Origin: JBBIVB01 sp964567515
GTDB lineage: Bacteria > Patescibacteriota > Patescibacteriia > Veblenbacterales > UBA10138
Direction of reading: 5' to 3'
NCBI GenBank assembly: GCA_964567515.1
Contig: CAZMMW010000012.1
Span: forward strand, 1 to 17,166
Length of the DNA stretch: 17,166 nucleotides
Below the pieces are notes generated by a model. It ran no database searches. It had not been told where the DNA came from and saw nothing but the letters and a program-made list of their open reading frames with translations. Position numbers and translations under genes: made by a program. Below, piece by piece: positions 6,749 to 14,066 of the stretch; within the stretch, counting starts at the first letter, position 1, and every line of letters begins with the position of its first letter.

Positions 6749-6783
6749 GGGGGCTTGACCAACGTATCAGGCCTCTTTTTTAT
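6749..6783 (+). terminator. Intrinsic terminator of the zinc-ribbon gene
   Basis: GGGGGCTTGA (6749-6758) pairs with TCAGGCCTCT (6767-6776) in a stem of up to 10 bp with three G-U pairs and an 8-base loop. It is followed by a run of T (TTTTTTATTATT). It begins 20 bp after the stop codon, so it closes the divergent transcription unit. Confidence 0.85.
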
Positions 6784-6835
6784 TATTCTTTGCCAGAATA
6801 TATCGCGGCTTAACGCGAGAATGAATAGCGAGGAG

Positions 6836-6873
6836 AACCCTCCGTAGTTTTAGCGAAGGAGGGTTGACTACGG
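6836..6873. repeat. Hairpin repeat with two competing stems
   Basis: AACCCTCC (6836-6843) is the exact complement of GGAGGGTT (6858-6865). TCCGTAG (6841-6847) is the exact complement of CTACGGA (6868-6874). The two stems share the TCC bases and are mutually exclusive. It sits in the gap between the convergent zinc-ribbon gene and secF, and shares the AGCGAAGG word with the suf leader repeat. No T-run follows, so it is better read as a dispersed intergenic repeat than a terminator. Confidence 0.55.
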
Positions 6874-6878
6874 AAGAA

Positions 6879-6924
6879 CTCCGCTTGATACCGCGCAGCT
6901 TCGCTGTGGCGGAGCTTCGTTTTT
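6879..6924 (+). terminator. Possible second terminator or GC-rich hairpin repeat
   Basis: CTCCGC (6879-6884) pairs with GCGGAG (6909-6914). Inside, CGCAGC (6894-6899) pairs with GCTGTG (6903-6908) across a TTC loop. Five T residues follow (6920-6924) after CTTCG. It could act as a backup terminator for plus-strand transcription toward secF. On the minus strand no T-run follows it, so it is not a convincing secF terminator. Confidence 0.45.
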
Positions 6925-6942
6925 ATGAATTGAGATAATAAA

Positions 6943-7836
6943 CTATCTTTTTACCGCGCTTAATTTATACCAATCTACCAACAAAGCTGAAGCCACAAAA
7001 ATGGAAGAATAAGTACCAAAAGCCACACCAATCATCAAAGCCAAGGCAAAATAATGAATCGTAGCGCCGCCTAAGAAAAACAAAGCCAGCAACACCAGCT
7101 CAACAGTTAATGAAGTATTAATAGATCTCACTAAAGTATCGTTCACGCTTTTGTTGACCACCTCTTCAAAATTACCAGCTACACCATGAAATAAATTCTC
7201 TCTGATTCTATCATAAACTACTATAGTGTCGTGTACAGAAAAACCCAAAACAGTCAAAATAGCAGAAACAAATAAACTATCTATTTCTACATTGAAGAAA
7301 TGACCTAAGATAGCAAACAAGCCAACCGTAATTAAAACGTCGTGTATTAAAGCAATCACGGCTGTTAAACCATACTTCCACGAAGCCATCGGGCGAGACA
7401 CTTTACGAAAGGCAAAAGCAATATACAAAATAATGAATAAACAAGCCAAAGCAATAGCCCAAACAGCGCGCTTTGATAATTCACTTCCCAAAGTCGGCCC
7501 AATAAACTCAAATCTGGTCACTAATGAATCTGAGTATTTATTTTTTATAGCGTCAACTAATTTTTGATATTCTGCCTGATTGATATCTTTCAGTCTTAAA
7601 AAAATTGATGACTGTTCAGTGGGCTGAATAATAATATTACCCAAATCGACGCTATTAACCACTTGCTGCAACTCCTCTACTGGCGGGCGACTCGTAAAAT
7701 CAATTTGTAATAATGAACCACCTGTAAAATCAATACCCAACTTTAAGCCCCATAAGGACAAACTGATTATTGCCAAAATCATCATGGCGCCGGAAAAAAT
7801 GTAAGTATATTTTCTTTTTTGAATAATGCTTAACAT
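6943..7836 (-). CDS. secF: SecF, protein translocase accessory subunit
   Basis: SecF partners SecD at the SecYEG channel and uses the proton gradient to help pull exported proteins across the membrane. The RND-type layout is clear (numbered from the upstream TTG): first membrane helix about 18-37, the LGIDFTGGSLLQ motif (39-50), a short periplasmic domain, then five helices from about 130, with the diagnostic VLGFSVHDTIVVYDRIREN (202-220) and a RSINTSLT segment (243-250). I start it at the ATG at 7836 (297 aa), four bases after the secD stop. A TTG at 7854 would add six residues and overlap secD, but has no better ribosome binding site. It is translationally coupled to secD. Confidence 0.95.
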   Translation of the reverse strand: MLSIIQKRKYTYIFSGAMMILAIISLSLWGLKLGIDFTGGSLLQIDFTSRPPVEELQQVVNSVDLGNIIIQPTEQSSIFLRLKDINQAEYQKLVDAIKNKYSDSLVTRFEFIGPTLGSELSKRAVWAIALACLFIILYIAFAFRKVSRPMASWKYGLTAVIALIHDVLITVGLFAILGHFFNVEIDSLFVSAILTVLGFSVHDTIVVYDRIRENLFHGVAGNFEEVVNKSVNDTLVRSINTSLTVELVLLALFFLGGATIHYFALALMIGVAFGTYSSIFVASALLVDWYKLSAVKR

Positions 7837-7840
7837 AAAT

Positions 7841-9616
7841 TTATACTTTATCAACTTCTGCGGTTTTATCTATTTTGACTCCATATAAAAATAATTTACG
7901 GCTAAACCACTCTCCGGATAATAAACGTAAGAAAGTTCTGGTAACGGTAACAGCCGAAAACATACTAATTAAAATACCAATAACCAATGTAATAGCAAAA
8001 CCTTTTACTAATGTGGAACCCAAAAAAATCAAAATCACTGACGTAATTAAACTAGAAACGTTAGAATCGCGAATAGATGTCCAAGCGCGTTTAAAACCTT
8101 CTTCAATAGCTTGAGATAGTGGTTTTCTCCAACGTAATTCTTCTTTGATACGTTCAAAAATTAAAATATTAGCATCTACGGCCATACCGATAGACAAAAC
8201 AAAACCCGCCACACCACCAATACTTAAAGTCACTGGCCATAATTTAAAAACCGCAAAGGTTATGGCACTATAAATACCCAAAGCCAATACTGATAATAAA
8301 CCAGGCAAACGATAAAAGATTAACATAAACAAAACTACGGCCAATAAGCCAGCCAAACCCGCTAATAAACTCTTATTAAGTGACGCTTTACCTAAAGTAG
8401 CATCTACGGTTTGTTGACCGACTAATTTAATCGGCACTGGTAAAGCGCCAGCATTCAAACGTTGGGCTAATTGTTTTGCTTCGGTTAAAGTAAAATCGCC
8501 AGAAATAACAGCCTGTCCCCCAGCAATGGCTTCTTGTACTGTCGGCTTACTAATTGGTGTACCATCTAAGTAAATAGCTACTGGCTTGCCAATATTCCGA
8601 CCAGTTATTTCGGCAAAAAGTTTTTTACCTTCGTCATTAAACGTCAAACCAACTTGCGGCACACCAGTATTAGGATCAAATTCTACCTGAGCTCGCTTTA
8701 GTTGTTGGCCTGACAAACCAGTATATATCCAGTTACCATAAGGGTCGATCGGCACTTTAATTAAAATATGACTAGCTCGCAATTCTAAAATCTTTTTACC
8801 ATTTTCCGTTACATAACGGTCACCGGTTTTTTTAATAATATGCCAACCAAATTCACTTTCCACCAGATTCTTACTAATTTGATTAACAGCCAAAGCCTTA
8901 ACCGCATCTTCAAATGGTTTAACCATCAGTCCTTCTCTAAACCAATCCAAATCACCGCCCTTATCTTTAGAACCATCATCCTCCGAGTGTTCCTTTGCTA
9001 AAGCAGCAAAATCTGTACCTGGTTTAAGAGCTAATGTTAAAATATCTTCTGCTTTAGTTTTAGTTATTTCTTTTTCCGGGGTAGCTACTCCTATATCTCC
9101 TTCTTCTCTAAACTCTAAAATTGGAGTTTCGCCAATTAACTTAATTGCCTGGGTAATGTCTTGTTCGCCAGGTAATTCTACTATCACCCGCCAGGAATTG
9201 CCTACCTTACTAGTTTGGACCAAGGTTTCGGCCACCCCACTAGGATTAATCCGGCGTTCTATAACATCTTTAACTCCATCTAAAGCAGAGGCCTCTTCAC
9301 CGGGTTTAATTTCCCTTACATCGGCTTGATATTCCAAATGACTACCGCCCTGTAAATCCAAACCCAAATGGACTTTAAATTGACTCCAGAAACTTGATGC
9401 CGGTACCCAACTTGGCGACTGCGGCAACGCTACCAAACTAGCCAGGATGGTTAAAATAATAATACCAATAAATAGCAACCAAACTTTTTTGCGCGGTGTG
9501 TAATTGGTAAATAATAATTTACCAAGCCAACCTATTGGTTTAACGAACCAAACTAAAAAAGCTAAAGGAGAAGTTGAATCTTTTTCTTGATTTTGCCAAT
9601 CTTTATTATTAGACAT
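7841..9616 (-). CDS. secD: SecD with an inserted parvulin-type prolyl isomerase domain
   Basis: SecD is the large partner of SecF in post-translocational protein export. In order: cytoplasmic N-terminus, first helix (about 45-63), LGLDLQGG motif (84-91), start of the P1 region (to about 170), an insert, the rest of P1 (about 310-405), then five helices including GMAVDANILIFERIKEEL (477-494). The insert (about 186-288) is parvulin-like: DFAALAKEHSEDDGSKDKGGDL, FEDAVKAL, SEFGWHIIK (H259), and then RASHILIKV (280-288, H283). In ordinary parvulins the ASHIL strand comes first; here it is last, so the domain looks circularly permuted while keeping both active-site histidines. It probably acts as a foldase on the outer face as the substrate emerges. 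591 aa. No clear Shine-Dalgarno at the ATG. Confidence 0.95.
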   Translation of the reverse strand: MSNNKDWQNQEKDSTSPLAFLVWFVKPIGWLGKLLFTNYTPRKKVWLLFIGIIILTILASLVALPQSPSWVPASSFWSQFKVHLGLDLQGGSHLEYQADVREIKPGEEASALDGVKDVIERRINPSGVAETLVQTSKVGNSWRVIVELPGEQDITQAIKLIGETPILEFREEGDIGVATPEKEITKTKAEDILTLALKPGTDFAALAKEHSEDDGSKDKGGDLDWFREGLMVKPFEDAVKALAVNQISKNLVESEFGWHIIKKTGDRYVTENGKKILELRASHILIKVPIDPYGNWIYTGLSGQQLKRAQVEFDPNTGVPQVGLTFNDEGKKLFAEITGRNIGKPVAIYLDGTPISKPTVQEAIAGGQAVISGDFTLTEAKQLAQRLNAGALPVPIKLVGQQTVDATLGKASLNKSLLAGLAGLLAVVLFMLIFYRLPGLLSVLALGIYSAITFAVFKLWPVTLSIGGVAGFVLSIGMAVDANILIFERIKEELRWRKPLSQAIEEGFKRAWTSIRDSNVSSLITSVILIFLGSTLVKGFAITLVIGILISMFSAVTVTRTFLRLLSGEWFSRKLFLYGVKIDKTAEVDKV

Positions 9617-9667
9617 ACTGTTTATAAAAAATGGGCTTTATAACCACCCTACCATACTAACGAGAAT

Positions 9668-9697
9668 TAGATTATCATAATTATAATCTACTGACAA
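9668..9697 (-). promoter_or_regulatory. Candidate secDF promoter with an overlapping inverted repeat
   Basis: On the minus strand TTGTCA (9692-9697) and TAATCT (9669-9674) are 17 bp apart, a weak -10. An 8-bp inverted repeat (TAGATTAT at 9668-9675, ATAATCTA at 9683-9690) covers the -10 and most of the spacer and could be an operator. It lies between the ABC transporter stop and secD. The weak -10 keeps confidence low. Confidence 0.35.
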
Positions 9698-9705
9698 GAA
9701 TAGGG

Positions 9706-11463
9706 TTACTTTATAAAACCGCCGGCTTGTAGTTGCCAAAGGGTTTTATATAAACCGCCCGACTTTTTCAATAATTCACTATGACTGCCTATTTCTTCAA
9801 TTTCGCCCCGCCGTAAGACAATAATCCTATCCATTTTCATAATGGTGGATAATCTATGAGCTATTACGATAGTGGTTTTGCCTTTCATTAAATTAACCAA
9901 AGCATCTTGAATAGTTGACTCGGCATGAGAATCTAAACTAGAAGTAGCCTCATCCAACACTAAGATAGGAGCATTCTTTAAAATAGCTCTAGCAATAATT
10001 ACTCGCTGACGTTCTCCGCCTGATAGTTTAATTCCACGCTCTCCAACAAATGTTTGATATCCTTGTGGTAGACGCTTGATGAACTCATCACAATGCGCTA
10101 ACTTGGCAGCCATAATTACTTCCTCATCGCTCGCCTCTCGGCATCCATATCTAATATTTTCCAAAAGTGTTCTATGAAACAAAACTGGATCCTGCGGCAC
10201 TAAACTAACATTACGACGAAGTGACTCTTGGGTAACTTGTGAAATGTTTTGCCCATCAATACAAATACCACCGCCACTGACATCATAAAATCTAAATATT
10301 AAAGATGTTAGGGTTGATTTCCCTGCTCCTGAAGGACCAACCAAACCAACCTTTTCACCAGGAGCTACTCGTAAATTAAAATTATTAATTACACCCAACT
10401 CTTCATTATATGCAAAGCTGACATTTTTAAATTCAACTTTTCCCCTACTAACCACTAGCTCTTTAGCAATTGGCACATCTTTAATTTGATGAGGTGTCTG
10501 TAAAATCTCCACCATTTCTTCAGCATCAGCGAGGTGGCGATAAATACGACGTATAACTCTGCCAAAATCCCATAAACGCATAAATACCTGGATAATATAA
10601 CTTTGAATCAAAACAAATCCGCCAACTGTTAAAATTCCACTTTGCCATAACGAAATGGCTACATAAAAAATAACAAATTCTAATAATGCCATAAAAGCAC
10701 CTTGAATACTTTCTATATTAGAATCAAAATTCCAGCTTTTCCTGGTTAATTTAAATTGGCTTAAAGTTAAATCACCAAAACCTGCTTGTTCATGTTTTAA
10801 ACCAACAAACGCCTTAATATTTGCATTATTAGTAATAGTATCAGCAAAATAACCAGTCACCTGACTGTCCATAGCTGCCGTCTCTTCATCCAATTCCAAC
10901 TTTCGTAAAGTTAAAAGATAGTTAATAAATAAATACAATACAGTCCAGCTTAATAAAATAAAACCTAAGATTGGATAAAGAAAAAATAGCACAATCAGCA
11001 CAGATAAAACACGAATAGCCGTAGGCATTAAATTCCAGTATAAAGAGTCGCTGATATCTTCAAATGACCTGGTTAAACGACCAGTTTTTCTAACTAAAGC
11101 CCCAACGAAACGGTTTATAAAAAAACCAAATGAATGATTATGTAAATAGTCAAAGATAGTATTATAGAGATCGGCAATAACTTTAGGTTGAAAATAATTA
11201 TTTACATAAGAAGCAATTCTATAAAATAACCACTCTATACCATTTAATAACAATATAAACAAGATAATATTCCTCAACTGCCCCACTTTATTATCAACCG
11301 CAGAGGTGACAACCAAATCAACAAATTTTTTATAATAAAAAGGTACTATAATTGGTATTAAAGAAGCTAAGGCAATAGATAAAATAATAATCCAAAAAAG
11401 CAACCGATAACGATTTGCGTGTTGCCAAAATATTTTATATGTTTGTTTGGTAATTTCTTTCAT
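9706..11463 (-). CDS. ABC exporter half-transporter (permease fused to ATPase)
   Basis: This is a type IV ABC exporter of the MsbA/multidrug class that would work as a dimer in the cytoplasmic membrane. The N-terminal half (about 20-310) has six membrane helices. The C-terminal half is a complete ATPase: Walker A GPSGAGKST (376-384), Q-loop Q424 in LVPQDP, signature LSGGERQR (480-487), Walker B ILVLDEATSSLD (500-511) and H-loop H536 in IAHRLST. Length (585 aa) is standard. Substrate cannot be read from sequence; lipids, peptides or drugs are all possible. It has its own promoter (11479-11507) and is followed after 89 bp by secD. Confidence 0.93.
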   Translation of the reverse strand: MKEITKQTYKIFWQHANRYRLLFWIIILSIALASLIPIIVPFYYKKFVDLVVTSAVDNKVGQLRNIILFILLLNGIEWLFYRIASYVNNYFQPKVIADLYNTIFDYLHNHSFGFFINRFVGALVRKTGRLTRSFEDISDSLYWNLMPTAIRVLSVLIVLFFLYPILGFILLSWTVLYLFINYLLTLRKLELDEETAAMDSQVTGYFADTITNNANIKAFVGLKHEQAGFGDLTLSQFKLTRKSWNFDSNIESIQGAFMALLEFVIFYVAISLWQSGILTVGGFVLIQSYIIQVFMRLWDFGRVIRRIYRHLADAEEMVEILQTPHQIKDVPIAKELVVSRGKVEFKNVSFAYNEELGVINNFNLRVAPGEKVGLVGPSGAGKSTLTSLIFRFYDVSGGGICIDGQNISQVTQESLRRNVSLVPQDPVLFHRTLLENIRYGCREASDEEVIMAAKLAHCDEFIKRLPQGYQTFVGERGIKLSGGERQRVIIARAILKNAPILVLDEATSSLDSHAESTIQDALVNLMKGKTTIVIAHRLSTIMKMDRIIVLRRGEIEEIGSHSELLKKSGGLYKTLWQLQAGGFIK

Positions 11464-11478
11464 AATAACAGACTTGTC

Positions 11479-11507
11479 ATCATAATATGATTTTTCTTTG
11501 CCGTCAA
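11479..11507 (-). promoter_or_regulatory. Promoter of the ABC exporter gene
   Basis: On the minus strand TTGACG (11502-11507) and TATGAT (11479-11484) are separated by exactly 17 bp, five of six matches to consensus each. It fits in the 48-bp gap after the YdjM-like gene, and the start would give a leader of only about 10 bases. No Shine-Dalgarno is seen before the ATG at 11463, consistent with a short leader. Confidence 0.6.
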
Positions 11508-11511
11508 ACGC

Positions 11512-12003
11512 CTATACTTCTTTAGTACGGTTCCGATGAGTAACTAAATACCAAATAATATATGCCAGTACCAACGAGCAATAATTGACTAACAAAAAAT
11601 TCGGATGACCCCAGGAATAACCATTAAAAGTATACGAGGATACCGGCCATAAAAAAGGTGTTGGAAAAAAGTCGGCTGAATGTAATGGAATATCAATTAA
11701 AATATGAATAATAGCGGCGACCAACGGCCACCAGGGTTTTTTATAAATCAGCCAAACAATTAAAAAAATAAACAACCAAATAACTAAACTGTGTGTGATG
11801 TTATATAAAATAAAAATATAACTCGGTAGTGAGCTTATTTGAGGTGGACCAAAGCGCCAACCCAGCAATAAAGATTGAATAAACAAAATGCCAAAAGATG
11901 ATAAATCCGGTAGCACCCCAAATAATATTGCCCATAATCTGATGCGCCGAGAAACTCGACTATAAATTACGCCAGTCCATAAACCATGGGAAAAGATGTC
12001 CAT
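11512..12003 (-). CDS. YdjM/DUF457-like membrane-bound putative metal-dependent hydrolase
   Basis: This 163-aa integral membrane protein has about four hydrophobic segments. Histidines and aspartates sit in positions typical of the YdjM/DUF457 family: H6 in DIFSHGLW, D33 in GVLPDLSSF, H71 in ITHSLV, and H100, D104 and H108 in HILIDIPLHS. The family is annotated as membrane-bound metal-dependent hydrolase, but no substrate is established, so the activity is only an expectation. It is encoded upstream of the ABC exporter with a 48-bp gap and is divergent from the FabH-like gene. The family call rests on the motif pattern, not on an alignment. Confidence 0.7.
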   Translation of the reverse strand: MDIFSHGLWTGVIYSRVSRRIRLWAILFGVLPDLSSFGILFIQSLLLGWRFGPPQISSLPSYIFILYNITHSLVIWLFIFLIVWLIYKKPWWPLVAAIIHILIDIPLHSADFFPTPFLWPVSSYTFNGYSWGHPNFLLVNYCSLVLAYIIWYLVTHRNRTKEV

Positions 12004-12055
12004 AATTGATATCAGTATAATATCATAATCATATTTTAATGACTATAATAAAATC

Positions 12056-12084
12056 TTGACTAAAAGTATGTTTTGCGTTAAAAC
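12056..12084 (+). promoter_or_regulatory. Promoter of the FabH-like gene
   Basis: TTGACT (12056-12061), a 17-bp spacer and TAAAAC (12079-12084). The -35 is strong and the -10 moderate. Transcription would start near 12091, leaving a leader of about 55 nt before the ATG at 12146. Confidence 0.5.
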
Positions 12085-12145
12085 ATGACTATTGAAACTA
12101 AAATCAAAAGTCGAACATTTACATTTACAATATAAGGAGTTTAAT

Positions 12146-13348
12146 ATGAATGATTTTCATTATCCCGGAGTAAAAATTATTAGCTTAGGTGTAGCCATGC
12201 CACCTACCTGTATTAATAATGAGGAATTAGCCAAACAAATGCTTAACCGCGCCGCAGAAATAGCTAAAGCACGAGGCTCTCCTTTAACTGATGAGGAAAG
12301 AAAATCCTGTATCACCAACGACGCCTGGATTCAAGATCGAACAGGTATTATAGAACGGCATCATGCAGATACTAACCAAGCTACCAGTGACTTGGCTGCT
12401 GAAGCTATACAAAATGCCTTAAGCAGAATTGGCTTACCCAAAGAAAAACTTGAGTTTATCATCGTTGCTACTGTTTCGCCAGACCATCCTTATTCGCCGC
12501 CGACTGCCTGTTTAGTACAAGGAAAATTAGGTTTGCCAACCTCCATAAATGTAATCAGTAATCAAGTGACAGTCAACCTTGCTTTACGCGGGATTCTAAC
12601 GGTTGATGTTAGTGTGGCCTGTTCCAGTTTTATAGTAGGATTGCAGTTGGCTTATGCGCTCTTGCGTTCTGGTCAATATCGTTATGGCGCTGTGGTGGGT
12701 GCTGATAAAATGAGTACTACTGTTAATCCGTTAAGTCGCGATTTTTACATATTGATGGGAGACGGCGCTGGTGCGCTAATTTTACAAAGAACTGATAATT
12801 CTAATGATACTTCTTTTTTAACACCAGAAGGTGTCCCTAACGAAGCAGTGTTTTTTACTGGCAGTGAAGGTAAATTAAGCGAATTAATCATAGCCAAGGC
12901 CGGCGGTTCGCATCTGCCTATAACAGTTGAAATGCTTGCCAATCCATTTCAACAACCACATAAACTATGGCAAGACGGCAGATCTGTTTTTAAAATTATG
13001 GTTAATTTGATCTATAACCCACAAGAACCAGCTAAATCAATAATTGGCCAAGCCTGTTTACGAGCTGGGATTGATTTATCTAAAATCCAACATCTTGTTT
13101 TGCACCAAGCTAATTTACGAATGTTGCAACCAGTAATGGCAGAATTAAAAAAAGGTGGTTTTGATGGAAAAGTTCACAACAATATCCAACAATTTGGTAA
13201 TACCACTTCGGCAACTATACCACTTTGCTTACACACCGCTGAAGAAAGCGGAGAACTTAAAAACAATGATCTGGTGTTAGCCGGTGCCTTTGGCGGCGGT
13301 ATCTCCTGGGGTGTAACCTTGTTTCACTGGACAGTAAACGAACCTTAA
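12146..13348 (+). CDS. 3-oxoacyl-ACP synthase III (FabH)-like thiolase-fold enzyme
   Basis: This 400-aa protein has the KAS III/FabH fold and catalytic triad: C159 in DVSVACSSF, H320 in LHQAN, and N352 in FGNTTSATIPL. GDGAGALIL (205-213) and DAWIQDRTGI (59-68) are also family hallmarks. FabH condenses acetyl-CoA with malonyl-ACP, but relatives make HMG-CoA, long-chain ketones and other acyl products, so the substrate is open. It is longer than E. coli FabH (about 317 aa), with extra stretches at about 32-57 and 131-150. I start it at the ATG at 12146, which has AAGGAG at 12134-12139. An upstream TTG at 12092 would add 18 residues but would lie across the ribosome binding site. It is a single-gene unit with promoter and terminator, and no other fatty-acid gene is nearby. 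Confidence 0.88.
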   Translation: MNDFHYPGVKIISLGVAMPPTCINNEELAKQMLNRAAEIAKARGSPLTDEERKSCITNDAWIQDRTGIIERHHADTNQATSDLAAEAIQNALSRIGLPKEKLEFIIVATVSPDHPYSPPTACLVQGKLGLPTSINVISNQVTVNLALRGILTVDVSVACSSFIVGLQLAYALLRSGQYRYGAVVGADKMSTTVNPLSRDFYILMGDGAGALILQRTDNSNDTSFLTPEGVPNEAVFFTGSEGKLSELIIAKAGGSHLPITVEMLANPFQQPHKLWQDGRSVFKIMVNLIYNPQEPAKSIIGQACLRAGIDLSKIQHLVLHQANLRMLQPVMAELKKGGFDGKVHNNIQQFGNTTSATIPLCLHTAEESGELKNNDLVLAGAFGGGISWGVTLFHWTVNEP

Positions 13349-13365
13349 AATTATTTCAAAACAAT

Positions 13366-13400
13366 AAAGCGCTATTGTTTAATAACAATGGCGCTTTTTA
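13366..13400 (+). terminator. Intrinsic terminator after the FabH-like gene, probably bidirectional
   Basis: AGCGCTATTGTT (13368-13379) and AACAATGGCGCT (13384-13395) form a 12-bp stem with one G-U pair and a TAAT loop, extended by A-T pairs at its base. It is followed by TTTTTATTT. The complement strand also has a T-rich stretch after the stem (TTTATTGTTTT), so it may also end minus-strand transcription from the CYTH locus. Confidence 0.92.
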
Positions 13401-13462
13401 TTTCTTCGGCACTAATATTAATCCCGCTTGTAGTATCCACCAAGCGTAAAAATATTTATAAT

Positions 13463-14063
13463 TTATTTTTTAATTCTTCTTTTTTCTAACCACTCTAGTA
13501 CTGGGCCAAAAGCAATAGTCAGACATTTATTAATCTCGTTTGTTGTGACATCAAAATATTCTTTATAAGTCCAAGTTACCGGACCAGGAAAGACTTTGGT
13601 CCAATCAAAACCCAGTTTACTAGTTACTTGTTTAACCAATTCCTCACCGCCGCCCTCTATTTCTGCCGTAGTAGGAATCCAAGTCTAAGTATCAATAGCA
13701 ACTTCACAACCATCCAGTATCCATTTCTCCCTTTTGGTTTCCTGAAATCCTTTTTTGAGCAAGCCGATCTCTTCTAACAACTGGCAAGTTAGCTCAAAAA
13801 TCAGAAACTAAAACTGTAATTTCTTTTGTTCCATACAAAGAACGATATGCCTCTTGTTTATATGACAAGGTGATCTTATCACCCTCATCACGCACTCTCA
13901 TCATCCAACCACCTTTATTTTTTAATGACCAGTCTGGCAAATCAAAAGCCTGACGCCGCATTAATCTTTCACCATAAACTAACTTAGCACCTAATTCTTT
14001 TAACTGTTGTCGCAATTTATCAAAACTAATATCTAAAAATATGGCTTCTATTTCTGTTTCCAT
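13463..14063 (-). pseudogene. CYTH-domain protein gene broken by a frameshift and a nonsense codon
   Basis: CYTH proteins bind triphosphorylated substrates (thiamine triphosphatase/adenylate cyclase class IV superfamily). The intact N-terminal frame runs 14063-13794 (89 aa) and includes METEIEA, RLMRRQAFDLP, MMRVRDEGDKITLSYK and GTKEITVLVSDF, then meets TGA. Removing one T from the T5 run at 13796-13800 restores the frame, giving FELTCQLLEEIGLLKKGFQ, then KWILDGCEVAIDT, then an in-frame TAG (13685-13687), then TWIPTTAEIEGGGEELVK and a natural TAA at 13463-13465. The TAG stands where this group of proteins is expected to have Trp (TGG), judging from the flanking IDT and TWIP. The start ExExK motif also reads ExExI (codon ATA). 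Total length of about 200 codons fits an intact CYTH protein. It begins 3 bp after the RMD1-like gene. Two independent lesions favour a pseudogene over a sequencing error. Confidence 0.85.
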
Positions 14064-14066
14064 AGC

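Noticed and set aside
7875..8114. Plus-strand open frame opposite secD
   Set aside because: It is a shadow of the conserved SecD membrane region.
9668..9690. Inverted repeat as a terminator of the ABC exporter gene
   Set aside because: The stem is AT-only in large part and no T-run follows on the minus strand; it fits better as an operator or chance repeat near the possible secD promoter.
12092..12145. N-terminal extension of the FabH-like protein from an upstream TTG
   Set aside because: The extension spans the AAGGAG ribosome binding site of the ATG at 12146, and homology begins only after that ATG.
12745..12942. Minus-strand open frame opposite the FabH-like gene
   Set aside because: It is antisense to conserved FabH motifs, with no ribosome binding site.
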